From Methanosarcinales archaeon (lineage in GTDB: Archaea > Halobacteriota > Syntropharchaeia > Alkanophagales > Methanospirareceae), in contig JAODGL010000021.1 in NCBI GenBank assembly GCA_025464585.1, positions 7,876 through 58,392 on the forward strand: DNA of 50,517 nucleotides, given 5' to 3'. Each line of letters begins with the position of its first letter. Positions within the stretch are counted from its first letter, which is position 1. This document shows, piece by piece, positions 18,728-28,000 of the stretch. The notes beneath the pieces were generated by a model that was not told the origin of the DNA, did not search any database, and saw only the letters and a program-made list of their open reading frames with translations. The position numbers and the translations under genes are program-made.

Positions 18728-18913
18728 ATGTCATCTTTAAAAGCACGAATGGCTGAAATCATCCAAGAACAACCAGAGGATGCAACCTACGAGGAGATCA
18801 TGCGCGAGTTTGCCTTCGAGCGCATGGTTGAGCGCGGGCTGGCAGACTCCCGTACCGGAAGGGTTATTTCCAACGAAGAGATGGCCCGGCGTATTCGAAC
18901 ATGGCAGAAATAA
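18728..18913 (+). CDS. small antitoxin-like protein of a RelE/ParE-type module
   Basis: A 61-residue, charged, soluble protein whose pattern (a short helical start, ERGLADSRTGRVISNEEMARR, and a C-terminal RTWQK tail) matches small antitoxins found ahead of RelE/ParE toxins. A weak purine-rich site (AAAAGGAG) precedes the ATG at 18728. The stop overlaps the start of the toxin-like sequence, the usual coupled layout of such modules. The toxin is broken, so this would be an orphan antitoxin. The region looks richer in G and C than its neighbours, which fits transfer. Family assignment rests on resemblance and context. Confidence 0.6.
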   Translation: MSSLKARMAEIIQEQPEDATYEEIMREFAFERMVERGLADSRTGRVISNEEMARRIRTWQK

Positions 18914-19011
18914 TATGGACGGAGGAGCCGAGCGATGGCTCAAAGACATACACGACTATATAGCGCAAGACAACCCTGCTGCCGCTGAGAAGATCGTATC
19001 CAGGAATACGC
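18901..19011 (+). pseudogene. ParE/RelE-like toxin, frameshifted and truncated
   Basis: From the ATG at 18901 the frame reads MAEIIWTEE and then diverges and stops at 18963. In the next frame, from about base 18930, the expected continuation appears: AERWLKDIHDYIAQDNPAAA, typical of a ParE-type toxin N-terminus. One missing G in the GAGGAG(G)CC run near 18929 explains the shift. The match ends after EKIVSR at about 18999-19004, where the next gene's 3' end lies, so the C-terminal half, including the usual basic active residues, is absent. The toxin is therefore dead even if the shift is a sequencing error. Confidence 0.7.
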
Positions 19012-20112
19012 CTATCCACGTTCCAAATACCTGCTCACACCCTTATAATCAAACCCCCCCTTTTCTTCAAGCACGTTTCGTATGAAGTTAAACAGCTTCG
19101 TCCTCGTTTCCAATCCGATATTCGGATACCATACGGGCGAAGCAACTACGAGCCCGCGGAATGCATAAAACGGCTGTATCACCTCTAACAATTCATAATC
19201 CCCTGTTCTTCCAAGATACACCTCGAAAAACAAGTCATACAACCGCTTGAAATCCCTATCAACCTCTTTCCCTTCTGTTTTGAGCAGTCCGAAAAACAGA
19301 TAGTTTATCGTCATTGAGGATACATCGTCAGCGGCTTCTCCCCATTCCCCTCTACTCCGGTCAAGCACCGTAAAATCTGTTCCTTTTCGGAACATCACAT
19401 TCCATGGATGGAAATCACCATGAACCATACACAACCTTTTTGTTCTCTCTTTCAGCTCCCATCTCCAGTCTATGCTAAGCTTCTCTATATTCTTCAGCTC
19501 TTCACTCGTTATGAACTCATTTCGTGCTGGATAACTGTCTGTGAGCCCGAATATGCATTCGCTATGCCCCACTAACTCCCTTATCCTCCGTATATAAAGC
19601 CCTGCATCGTCTTTCTTGACAGCATGTATATCAGCTAAATAGGAAGCGAGCGCGGATGCCCTTTCCTCATCTTCTTTCCTTATTTCCCCTCCTTCCTTTA
19701 ATCTGTTCAGGTCCTCAACGTATTCCTCCCCTTCCACTTTATCGCATACAATGAAATATTCTTCTGCATCACCTGCTGATTCCATCCTGCCGTCCTTCGT
19801 AAAGTAACCGACATCGTGTGTTTTTACGTGTTTCGGTAGCCTATTGAATGCATGGTGTTGCCATATCATTATTTGCGCACGGTCTGAGAAATGGTCATGC
19901 CCAAATCCATTCCCACGCATAGAGGAGATAACTAACTCTTTTATTTCCCCTTCGCCGGTCTCAAACGCTACGAGATAAGGCTTGCCATACCCAAACCCTT
20001 TTATTTCTTCTTCAGGTTTTAGCTTCGACTCCAATCCTAATTCCTTTACGCTTAGTATTCGCAAAGGTATATCGAACTTGCTCTCTAAATATTCCTTTAT
20101 TTTCTCTTTCAT
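19012..20112 (-). CDS. aminoglycoside-phosphotransferase-family kinase
   Basis: A small-molecule kinase of the APH/choline-kinase fold, about 366 residues. The Brenner motif MVHGDFHPWNVMF gives the catalytic Asp and the metal-binding Asn, and VLDRSRGEWGEAADDV supplies the second metal Asp. The ATG at 20112 (MKEKIKEYLESKF) is preferred because GGGAG lies seven to eight bases upstream; an in-frame ATG at 20130 adds six residues. The substrate is unknown; in archaea such kinases are more likely metabolic than resistance enzymes. Its stop abuts the toxin remnant, so the rearrangement that cut the toxin occurred at this boundary. Confidence 0.75.
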   Translation of the reverse strand: MKEKIKEYLESKFDIPLRILSVKELGLESKLKPEEEIKGFGYGKPYLVAFETGEGEIKELVISSMRGNGFGHDHFSDRAQIMIWQHHAFNRLPKHVKTHDVGYFTKDGRMESAGDAEEYFIVCDKVEGEEYVEDLNRLKEGGEIRKEDEERASALASYLADIHAVKKDDAGLYIRRIRELVGHSECIFGLTDSYPARNEFITSEELKNIEKLSIDWRWELKERTKRLCMVHGDFHPWNVMFRKGTDFTVLDRSRGEWGEAADDVSSMTINYLFFGLLKTEGKEVDRDFKRLYDLFFEVYLGRTGDYELLEVIQPFYAFRGLVVASPVWYPNIGLETRTKLFNFIRNVLEEKGGFDYKGVSRYLERG

Positions 20113-20157
20113 ATCTTCTCCCTTCTGCAAATGCCATATTCATGCAGACATGCTAAG

Positions 20158-20180
20158 CACTCCAATGGAAACATACCCGC
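20158..20180 (+). promoter_or_regulatory. candidate origin recognition box (ORB-like)
   Basis: The spacer between the kinase and orc1/cdc6 contains CTCCAATGGAAAC followed by ATACCCGC. The core closely resembles the euryarchaeal ORB/mini-ORB core TTCCAGTGGAAAC bound by Orc1/Cdc6, and its position right beside orc1/cdc6 is where origins are usually found. I see only one convincing copy and no clear G-string, whereas origins usually carry several boxes. Treat it as a candidate. Confidence 0.4.
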
Positions 20181-20268
20181 AAAGAATACTTTTATTATAT
20201 GTACGGAACATTTTATCTTTCATTCACATCGAAATTGTTGAAAAGATAATGTGGGGTAGAGAAAAAAT

Positions 20269-21486
20269 ATGGGAAACCTGTTCGAGGATTTGATATGCGA
20301 AGGCAAGATATTTGCAAATAGAGAGGTGCTACGCCCTACTTATATTCCCGAGAGTCTGCCACATCGTGAGAAGCAGATAAAAGGTTTAGCAACTGCGCTA
20401 TCGGCGGCGTTAAAAGGAGAAACACCTTCCAACATATTGATCTACGGTAAGACTGGAACGGGTAAGACCGCTACGGTGAAATATGTGAGCAAGGAATTAG
20501 AAGAGATGAGCGAGAAGCGAGGAAGTAAATGCTCACCGATATACATCAACAGCGAGGTGTTTGATACACAGTATCGGGTTTTTGCTTATCTCGCAAGGGT
20601 GTTCAATAAGCAAGTTCCAATGATAGGATGGCCAACGGATATGGTGTATTCAGAGTTCAAGACCGGGATAGATACCGAAGATAGATGCGTAATTGTGATA
20701 TTGGATGAGGTGGACAGGTTAGCGAGCAAAGGAGACGGAGCTTTGTATAACCTCTCAAGGATAAACAGCGAGCTGAACCATGCAAAAGTAAGCATGATCG
20801 GCATTTCAAATGACCTGACTTTTACGGAGCTCTTGGACCAAAGGGTTCAGTCGTCGTTGGGCGAAGAAGAGATAATATTTCCGCCTTACGATGCCGCTCA
20901 GTTGCAGGACATCTTGGGTGAGAGGGCGGAGATAGCGTTCAAAGAATCTGTGATAGACGATGCAGTGATACCGTTATGTGCAGCTTTAGCTGCCCAGGAA
21001 CATGGAGATGCAAGGCGTGCTCTCGACCTGCTGCGTGTATCAGGAGAAATTGCAGAGCGCACAAAATCCGATATGGTAACTGAGGAACATGTGAGGCTTG
21101 CAAGTGAAAAGATAGAAGCGAATAAGATTGTTGAAGTGGTAAAAACGCTACCGTTGCAATCTAAGATCGTGTTAAGCAGTGTGCTCCTGCTACACCGTGA
21201 AAGAAACAAGCGACGGTTCTCCAGCGGCGAGGTCTATAATATGTACCGGAGATTATGCAGTCATCTGGGCATGGAAGCGTTAACGCAGCGACGTGTTACC
21301 GATTTTGTCTCGGAGCTGGACATTTTGGGATTGATAAATGCGGTGATAGTAAGCAAAGGGCGATATGGACGTACAAAGGAGATTTCATTAAGTGTGCCGG
21401 TCGAGAGTGTACAGCCTATCCTGCTTGAAGACTATAAGCTTAAAGCAATATCTAATATCAGAGTAAAAGCACAGATAACATTGTAG
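20269..21486 (+). CDS. cdc6: origin recognition/replication initiator Orc1/Cdc6
   Basis: Binds archaeal replication origins and loads MCM. The 405-residue protein has the AAA+ Walker A GKTGTGKT at residues 60-67, Walker B ILDEVDRL near residue 145, sensor regions, the arginine-finger region DQRVQSSLGEEEIIFPPY, and a C-terminal winged helix (about residues 300-400) that contacts ORB DNA. The ATG at 20269 is preceded by a GTAGAGAAAA purine stretch rather than a strong Shine-Dalgarno site. The r-protein operon begins eleven bases after its stop. A candidate origin box lies about 90 bases upstream. Confidence 0.95.
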   Translation: MGNLFEDLICEGKIFANREVLRPTYIPESLPHREKQIKGLATALSAALKGETPSNILIYGKTGTGKTATVKYVSKELEEMSEKRGSKCSPIYINSEVFDTQYRVFAYLARVFNKQVPMIGWPTDMVYSEFKTGIDTEDRCVIVILDEVDRLASKGDGALYNLSRINSELNHAKVSMIGISNDLTFTELLDQRVQSSLGEEEIIFPPYDAAQLQDILGERAEIAFKESVIDDAVIPLCAALAAQEHGDARRALDLLRVSGEIAERTKSDMVTEEHVRLASEKIEANKIVEVVKTLPLQSKIVLSSVLLLHRERNKRRFSSGEVYNMYRRLCSHLGMEALTQRRVTDFVSELDILGLINAVIVSKGRYGRTKEISLSVPVESVQPILLEDYKLKAISNIRVKAQITL

Positions 21487-21497
21487 GGGGATGAAAG

Positions 21498-21899
21498 ATG
21501 AGTGAGGAAGAAGAAAAAGGGAAAGGAAAGGAAAAGTCAATATATGTCAAGTTTGAGACGCCGGAAGATTTGCAAAGGAAGTCGTTAGAGGCTTTAGACA
21601 TGGCAAGGACTACGGGCAGCATAAAGAAGGGGACAAATGAAACCACAAAAATCGTAGAAAGGGGAATGGCAAAGTTAGTGCTGATTGGTGAGGACGTAAA
21701 TCCTGAGGAGATAGTAATGCATCTTCCACCATTATGCGAAGAAAAAAGCACCCCTTACCTGTACGTAAAAACGCAGAAAGATTTAGGGTCTGCTTGTGGT
21801 ATAAACAAAGGTTGTGCCTCTGCTGCCATCGTTGACCCCGGAAAAGCAGGAGAAGTGATTGCAGGGATTATAGCGGAACTGGAGAAACTAAAAAGGTAG
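21498..21899 (+). CDS. rpl7ae: 50S ribosomal protein L7Ae
   Basis: Kink-turn-binding protein that is part of the 50S subunit and also the core of box C/D and H/ACA RNPs and of archaeal RNase P. The 133-residue protein has the signature GTNETTKIVERGMAKLVLIG and LCEEKSTPYLYVKTQKDLG, with a longer than usual charged N-terminal tail (SEEEEKGKGKEK). GGGGGATGAAAG precedes the ATG. It is the first gene of the conserved L7Ae-S28e-L24e-Ndk operon. Confidence 0.96.
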   Translation: MSEEEEKGKGKEKSIYVKFETPEDLQRKSLEALDMARTTGSIKKGTNETTKIVERGMAKLVLIGEDVNPEEIVMHLPPLCEEKSTPYLYVKTQKDLGSACGINKGCASAAIVDPGKAGEVIAGIIAELEKLKR

Positions 21900-21918
21900 C
21901 ATAAGGAGGAGCGCGCGT

Positions 21919-22131
21919 ATGAGCGAAGAGAAGGGAACACCTGCTGAGGTAATAGAAATAGTAGGCAGGACAGGGATGCATGGCGAATCCACGCAGATAA
22001 GATGTAAGGTACTGGAAGGGCAGAATAAAGGGAGAATAATAACGAGGAATTGTAGAGGTCCTGTAAGAATAGGCGATATTATTGTATTGCTGGAGACAGA
22101 TAGAGAAGTGAGGAAATTATTCAGGAGATGA
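21919..22131 (+). CDS. rps28e: 30S ribosomal protein S28e
   Basis: Seventy-residue archaeal/eukaryotic small-subunit protein. The conserved EIVGRTGMHGESTQIRCKVL and ITRNCRGPVRIGDI segments are present, with the usual basic end. A strong AAGGAGGAG site lies just upstream. It is located 19 bases after L7Ae and six bases before L24e. Confidence 0.96.
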   Translation: MSEEKGTPAEVIEIVGRTGMHGESTQIRCKVLEGQNKGRIITRNCRGPVRIGDIIVLLETDREVRKLFRR

Positions 22132-22137
22132 TTTTAG

Positions 22138-22329
22138 ATGGAGAAGAAATGCTCTTTTTGTGATTCGCCAATAGAGCCGGGTCGAGGGAAGATGTATGTA
22201 AAACGCGATGGAGCAGTTTTTTATTTCTGCAGTTCCAAGTGTGAACGCAATATGATAAAGCTGGGGAGAAAAAGAAGAAAGGTAAAGTGGACTACGGGTG
22301 CGAAAGCGAAAAAAACGGTGAGTTATTAA
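22138..22329 (+). CDS. rpl24e: 50S ribosomal protein L24e
   Basis: Small zinc-binding large-subunit protein of 63 residues. The TRASH-type zinc motif is complete: Cys5-x2-Cys8 (CSFC) and, after the KMYVKRDGAVFYF strand, Cys-x3-Cys (CSSKC). The C-terminus is basic. It is followed after 14 bases by ndk, the standard archaeal order. Confidence 0.96.
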   Translation: MEKKCSFCDSPIEPGRGKMYVKRDGAVFYFCSSKCERNMIKLGRKRRKVKWTTGAKAKKTVSY

Positions 22330-22343
22330 AGGCTGAAGGAACG

Positions 22344-22763
22344 ATGAAAAAAGAGCGGACTTTCTTGATGATAAAGCCAGAAGGAGTGGAGCGAGGTCTT
22401 ATAGGAGAAATAATAGGGCGATTTGAAAGAAAGGGATTTAAGATAATCGCGCTGAAGCTTCTAAAGATAAGCAGAGAGGTGGCAGAGAAGCAATATGAGG
22501 AACATCGCGGAAAAGACTTTTTCGAGGGGTTGGTTTCCTACATCTCCTCTGCTCCAACGGTATCAATGGTGATCGAAGGAGAGAATGCAATTGCAGCCGC
22601 GAGGGAAATGGCAGGAGTTACGAATCCAGAACTTGCAAAGCCAGGGACCATAAGAGGTGACTATGGCATAGACGTTCAGCGGAATATAATACATGCATCG
22701 GATTCTGAAGAATCAGCGAAGCGAGAAATATCTATTCACTTTGGGAATCTCGACTCCTTTTAG
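22344..22763 (+). CDS. ndk: nucleoside diphosphate kinase
   Basis: Transfers the gamma phosphate between nucleoside triphosphates and diphosphates through a phosphohistidine. The product of about 139 residues starts MKKERTFLMIKPEGVERGLIG and contains the RGDYGIDVQRNIIHASDS block with the catalytic His. The ATG at 22344 is chosen over an in-frame start inside rpl24e (22287) because only it gives the family N-terminus. The aIF2-type infB gene that often follows is not here; a convergent DUF1638-like gene overlaps the end by four bases. Confidence 0.96.
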   Translation: MKKERTFLMIKPEGVERGLIGEIIGRFERKGFKIIALKLLKISREVAEKQYEEHRGKDFFEGLVSYISSAPTVSMVIEGENAIAAAREMAGVTNPELAKPGTIRGDYGIDVQRNIIHASDSEESAKREISIHFGNLDSF

Positions 22764-23602
22764 TAAACCTTACTTAAATCAAGACCTCTCTTCAACGCCT
22801 CAAGTATGATTTTCGACGTTCCCTTTTCCATCTTTATCTCAAGCCCAAATTCCTTAGCGAACTTTTCAACCGTCTTTGAATATTCGCTGTCTTTCTCATC
22901 AGCTTCGGAATAGCATATCTTCACAACCCTTCGGTAATGGTTCCGCATGAGTTTTATTATCTGCGGTGTGTCAGCAGTAGCACTTCTGTTCATCTTCCCT
23001 GCGATAATACCAATAGTTGATTCCAGGATTACCTGCGGCTCCTTTATGATTGATGCCCCCGCAGGGGTCATGAAAAAGGTTCCTATTTCTTCTCGTAGCA
23101 ACTCCCGAACCCGCTCCCTGCCAAGCGCAATCTCTATGCAATTGTTCAATAATTCCCCCCTTTTGTCTCTCGGGACCACCACGGGCACATCTGCTTCTTT
23201 GATTACTCTTTCCATCTCGCTTGCTGTACTCCCGCACAACCCGTATCCCAATAAAACGAAATTAACTATGGGACTCATCTTTTTTATGCCCTCCTCAATC
23301 TCTAACAATAGTTTATCAGGGCAGTCATGCATTCTCAACTCCATCACTTTGATAATCAGTGCATTCCTGATACCATATTCACGAATTTCCTTCTCTATCT
23401 GCGTAATCGTCTTTTCTTTTATTTTTATATCGCTTTCAGCCAGCTCGCTCAAAAACCTCTTGTTTACCCTTCTACTTAGTGCATTTATCGCTGGATTGCT
23501 TGTCTCATGCAGCACAAAAAATACTTTATCCACCCCTGTTCTTTCGATTGCTTCTTTTATCTCTCTTCTTAAAATCTCACATGTGATAATCCCGATGCGC
23601 AT
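22760..23602 (-). CDS. DUF1638-like protein
   Basis: A 280-residue soluble protein that I recognise as resembling DUF1638, common in methanogens and often close to corrinoid methyltransferase genes. Conserved features visible are the CEILRREIKEAI start, the LRMHDCPDKLLLEIEEGI region, NFVLLGYGLCGSTASE and the PVVVPRDKR segment. The Cys residues suggest a metal or cofactor role, but no activity is established. It is convergent with ndk and stands alone here, 66 bases downstream of rpl5. Confidence 0.65.
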   Translation of the reverse strand: MRIGIITCEILRREIKEAIERTGVDKVFFVLHETSNPAINALSRRVNKRFLSELAESDIKIKEKTITQIEKEIREYGIRNALIIKVMELRMHDCPDKLLLEIEEGIKKMSPIVNFVLLGYGLCGSTASEMERVIKEADVPVVVPRDKRGELLNNCIEIALGRERVRELLREEIGTFFMTPAGASIIKEPQVILESTIGIIAGKMNRSATADTPQIIKLMRNHYRRVVKICYSEADEKDSEYSKTVEKFAKEFGLEIKMEKGTSKIILEALKRGLDLSKVY

Positions 23603-23668
23603 TATTTTCTTTTCAAAGTCATTATAATCTCATAAGCCCCAAAGTGAACCAGAGAAAAAGTGGGAGGT

Positions 23669-24178
23669 TTATTCCACCAATTCTACTCCATATTCCTTTT
23701 CGAGAAATGCCATACCCTCCTCTTTGCTTATCCTTTGCTTACCTGGCAGCTTCTTTCTTTCTATTCTCCTCTCTTTTATTCGATACCCCGGTCTTTTTAA
23801 CGAAACGGAAACATCCATTCCATATATTCCTACTTCAGGGTCGTAACGGATGCCAAAGTCCGTGTGTTCGGCGATGCCAAAAGAGAAATTGCCATAGGTG
23901 TCAAATTGACTCATAAGGAGTTTATTCTGTATTTTAAAACATCGTTTGAGGAATTCTTTTGCTCGTTCCCGTCTCAGCGTGACTTTACAGGCAATAGCTT
24001 CGCCTTTTTTTATACCAAGAGGTTGTATGGTTCTTTTAGCCAGTCGCTTAATCGGTTTTTGACCTGTAATGCGTTCTAAAATCTTCTCCGCTTTTACTAA
24101 CTTCTCTCCACTCTCCCCTACTCCCATATTTATCACTACTTTATCGACCTCTATTCTTCTCATCGGATTTGCAGTCAT
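23669..24178 (-). CDS. rpl5: 50S ribosomal protein L5
   Basis: Binds 5S rRNA in the central protuberance. The 169-residue archaeal-type protein contains VVINMGVGESGEKLVKAEKIL at the start, the GQKPIKRLAKRTIQPLGIKKGE block and the FGIAEHTDF segment. In most archaea it lies in a long cluster (L24-S4e-L5-S14-S8-L6). Here only rps4e precedes it (80-base gap), and DUF1638 rather than S14 follows. Confidence 0.95.
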   Translation of the reverse strand: MTANPMRRIEVDKVVINMGVGESGEKLVKAEKILERITGQKPIKRLAKRTIQPLGIKKGEAIACKVTLRRERAKEFLKRCFKIQNKLLMSQFDTYGNFSFGIAEHTDFGIRYDPEVGIYGMDVSVSLKRPGYRIKERRIERKKLPGKQRISKEEGMAFLEKEYGVELVE

Positions 24179-24258
24179 TTTTTTCTCTCCCTTTCGTATA
24201 CTATCTACCTTTTTACAAAGTTTGTTTTGGTCATCAGGATTTTGGTTTTAGGATTTAT

Positions 24259-24972
24259 TTAAACCCCTGGTATTTCTATTTTTTCCTCCCCCACCACAAA
24301 GACATAATCATCTAAGGTCTCGAATTCACCTTCCGGGAGTTTTATCTTTACCACATTTGACTCCGGACTTTGCAATATTCTTATCTCCTCTATTTCACCG
24401 ATTTGAGCAGAATGTTTACCGCCTATCACCATCACCTTACTCCCTTCTTTATATGAAAAATGCTGCAAGATTTCGGGATCAGAAAGGGAGAGCATCAATG
24501 AATCCTTTGTTTTTATCTTATCCGCAAGCTCTTCTCCTAAAAGAATGTTCCTGCCATCATGCAGGTTCAATTGTGTCTGTCCTCCTTTTAGCATTCTCTT
24601 CCCGTTCACACGACACAGTTTCCTGGACGCTTCTTCCTGCCCTATCTTCATCAGCGATAATTTCCCCTTTTTGTCTATCAGAACCATATAATTCTCTTTA
24701 ATGCGAGGAATGGAAAGGATGTCAAAGATGCCAACCGGGAACTTCAGGTCTTTTCTCACTCTTCCATTGACGATCACCTCTCCTTCATTCAATATCCTTT
24801 TCGCTTCCTTGCTATTATCCGCTAACTTCAACATGTCCCTTATGAACAAGAGCAAAGGCATGCTTCTATCCCCTGGATGCGGTCCTGGTCTGGGTTTTAC
24901 TGTCCAGTAGGCGGTTTTCCTTTCTATTCGCCAGCTACGTGGCGCCTCTATCCTCTTTTGATGTTTTCCCAT
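24259..24972 (-). CDS. rps4e: 30S ribosomal protein S4e
   Basis: Archaeal/eukaryotic small-subunit protein, 237 residues. The N-terminal MGKHQKRIEAPRSW and PGPHPGDRSMPLLLF blocks, an S4-like RNA-binding domain (about residues 45-105, with EGEVIVNGRVRKDL) and a late KOW domain (GSKVMVIGGKHSAQIG) are all present. It precedes rpl5 and is cut off from L24, L14 and S17, which would normally come before it. Confidence 0.95.
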   Translation of the reverse strand: MGKHQKRIEAPRSWRIERKTAYWTVKPRPGPHPGDRSMPLLLFIRDMLKLADNSKEAKRILNEGEVIVNGRVRKDLKFPVGIFDILSIPRIKENYMVLIDKKGKLSLMKIGQEEASRKLCRVNGKRMLKGGQTQLNLHDGRNILLGEELADKIKTKDSLMLSLSDPEILQHFSYKEGSKVMVIGGKHSAQIGEIEEIRILQSPESNVVKIKLPEGEFETLDDYVFVVGEEKIEIPGV

Positions 24973-25048
24973 CTCTCTTCACTTGTTCTCTTTACACTTT
25001 CTCTTTTTAGAAAAAAGAACCTGTGCTAAAAGAAAAACTGTTTCTTCG

Positions 25049-25079
25049 ATAAAACTTTCTTTGTGAAAGAAAGTTTTAT
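25049..25079 (-). terminator. perfect hairpin at the CDC48 stop codon
   Basis: ATAAAACTTTCTTT (25049-25062), a three-base loop GTG, and AAAGAAAGTTTTAT (25066-25079) form a perfect 14-bp inverted repeat. On the minus strand the hairpin starts at the stop codon of the AAA ATPase gene. It may act as a transcription terminator or as a 3'-end stabiliser; archaeal termination usually needs only a T-run, so the function is inferred. Confidence 0.5.
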
Positions 25080-28000
25080 GCATAAGCGTATTTCACGAAA
25101 TCCTCCGCCTTTTCTGCGAATTTCTCTTGCTCTTTAGGTGTTACAGTCGGTCTTACGCTCTTAATCGCGGTTTCGAAATGCTTCTTCTTTATTACTATGT
25201 TCTTAATCGCTTCTTTCACGTGCTCCTCACTTATTCCCGAGGTGATAAACTCGCGTAAAGCACTCATCACCGCTTCTTTAACAATTCCCGCTATATCAGC
25301 TCCGACATATCCATCCGTTCTTTGCGCAAGTTCTTCTATATCTACGTCCTCTCCTATCGGCTTTCCTCTCAGATGAACCTCAAATATTCTCTTCCTCTCC
25401 TCCTTATCAGGCGGTTGTATATAAATCAGCCGGTCAAGCCGCCCGGGTCTTAGCAAAGCGGGGTCCACCATGTCTGGTCGGTTTGTCGCTGCTATGGTAA
25501 TCACATCTTTTAGCTCCTCCAATCCATCCATCGCGGTCAACATCTGTGATACCACTCGCTCCGTTACATGCGAGTCATAGCCTCCTCCTCTCACCGGTGC
25601 AATTGAATCTATTTCATCGAGGAAGATAATACAGGGTGCTGCTTGTTTCGCTTTCCTGAAAATCTCGCGAACCGCCTTCTCACTGTTATGTGCAAATATA
25701 CCACCGAATCCCGCTAAGAAACTCTCCGTTGGATTGACTGAAATATCGTACACCTGTTCATCGCCGGTTTCCACATCCCTTATCTGCACGACCTTATCAA
25801 AGCGTATATCCCCCTCGACTATATGCCAGTAATTCCTGTATTTTTCCTTTCCGGGGTCGATTTTTTCCAATATTCCCTTTAATATGTTTCTACCTATGGT
25901 TTTCGAGTTCTTCCATTCACCCTTCACCTCAGCTACTAATTCTTTCAATTCGCCTTTTAACGGTATCTGATCGCTCCTTGGCCATTTTTTTGCGCTGATG
26001 TAATCATCTATTTTTCTTTCTCTTCGGGAGTCAATAAACCCAATATCTTTGAATCGCTTGAAATTCTCCACTCCCATGAATTCCACAGAATAAGAGACAT
26101 TTTCATTCTTCTCCTTTTTCTCTCTAACCTTCGCAACTATTCCGAACTCGAGTAGCATATAAAGGATGTCATTTGCCAGTTTTTTACTCTCCGTGCTGCA
26201 TCCAATGAGATAACGATGCGAATTACCGTGAATAAAACCGTCACCGCTATGATACCCCCTGAGGAAAGCCCCTTTTAGTGTTTTCGGTAGCGACCATATA
26301 ATATCCGGGACTCCTTTATTCTTTGCTCCTCCTCTGATGGATAAAACTTTCTCCATGAATAACCTGAAAATCTTCGAGTTTATTATCAGCCAATCTTCGC
26401 CTCTCGACACATTCAATCCCAATCGCTTGCAAGAATCGAAGACATCTCTCAAAATTGCTTCATTCGCATTGCTTATCCGGACAGAATAGGGTTGATAGTC
26501 CCCTTCGGCAATCCAAAGACCTATAAGCTTGCATATATCCTCATTTATATGAAATAAAGCAGGGAAAGTATTTTTACTTCCACGAATTGAAAGACGTAAT
26601 TTGTTTTTATCATATTTTATTCCTGCTGCTTGCATCAATTTACAGAAATTTGATGCTTCCAATGGTATTCCCTTCGAGACTATATCATGAAGATATTTCT
26701 TTGATATACTCAATAGCCTTGAAGCTTCTTCATACCCTGTTTTTTTAATTCCCTTCTTTATATAATCCTCACCCCCTCTTATGTATATCCCTTCTTCGTC
26801 TTTTAATGCCTCCAACACGTCTATTTCATCTTTTCGAGAAGCAAAAGATGGGATAGACCCTGGTATAACCACGTAACTTATCCCTTCTTTTAATTCCCCT
26901 GCTCTCACACTTATTATCTCCTTTCCGTCGAATGAGAAGAGTGAATGGTCGGTGGTAACTCTTATTTTCCTGCCTGTTGCTGTTTTTATCTCTTTTATTC
27001 CCTTCCGCAGGGGATGCTTTATATAATCCTTTACGCTTGAATATCTCACTTTACCGTGTTCGTCGAATGTCATTACCTTCACTTCCTTTTCTTTGTTCAC
27101 CACCTCATCAATTGCCATCCTCTTCACTAATTCGTTTTCTAAAACAAAAAGCTCCTCTCCTCCGGGTAAAGACTCCCCAACCCATTTTGATAACAGTTCC
27201 GGTCCTTTGATCGAGATGAAATTCGCTTCGGTCGCATTCGCTACCGCCTTCACCAACATTGTCTTTCCAGTACCCGGCGGTCCAAACAGGAGGATACCTT
27301 TTGGTGGTTTTGTCTTCAGCCTGTCAAAGGTCTCCGGATATTTAAGTGGCCATTCCACAACTTCTTTTAATTCCTGTTTCGCATGCTCTAAACCCCCTAT
27401 GTCATCCCACTTCACATTCGGCACTTCTACAAAGACTTCGCGTAGCGCAGAGGGTTCTGTACTCTTCAACGCTTCACTGAAATCTTCTTTTGTAACCTTC
27501 AGCTTTTCCATCACTTCCGGTGGTATCTCCTTCTCTATGTCTATCTCTGGTAGGATTTTTCGTAGTGCATGCATCGCTGCTTCTTTACATAATGAAGCGA
27601 GGTCTGCTCCAACAAATCCATGCGTGAGGTCTGCAAGTTCCTTAAGATTTACGTCCTCTGCCAGGGGCATCCCCCTCGTATGCACCTGTAATATCTCTTC
27701 ACGACCATCCCTGTTCGGAATGCCTATTTCTATCTCACGGTCAAAGCGACCCCCTCTTCGTAATGCCTCATCCAGTGCGTTCACTCTATTGGTTGCGCCA
27801 ACTACCACTACCTGCCCTCTTGATTCCAGCCCATCCATCAAAGAAAGGAGCTGAGCTACTACTCTTCTTTCCACTTCCCCTGTCGTCTCGCCTCTCTTCG
27901 GCGCAATGGAATCCAATTCATCGATAAAGATAATAGAAGGTGCGTTTTTTCCCGCTTCCTCAAATATATCACGCAGATGCTTCTCACTTTCTCCATAAAA

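Noticed and set aside
22287..22343. Upstream start for ndk inside rpl24e
   Set aside because: The added residues do not match the family; the ATG at 22344 gives the conserved N-terminus.
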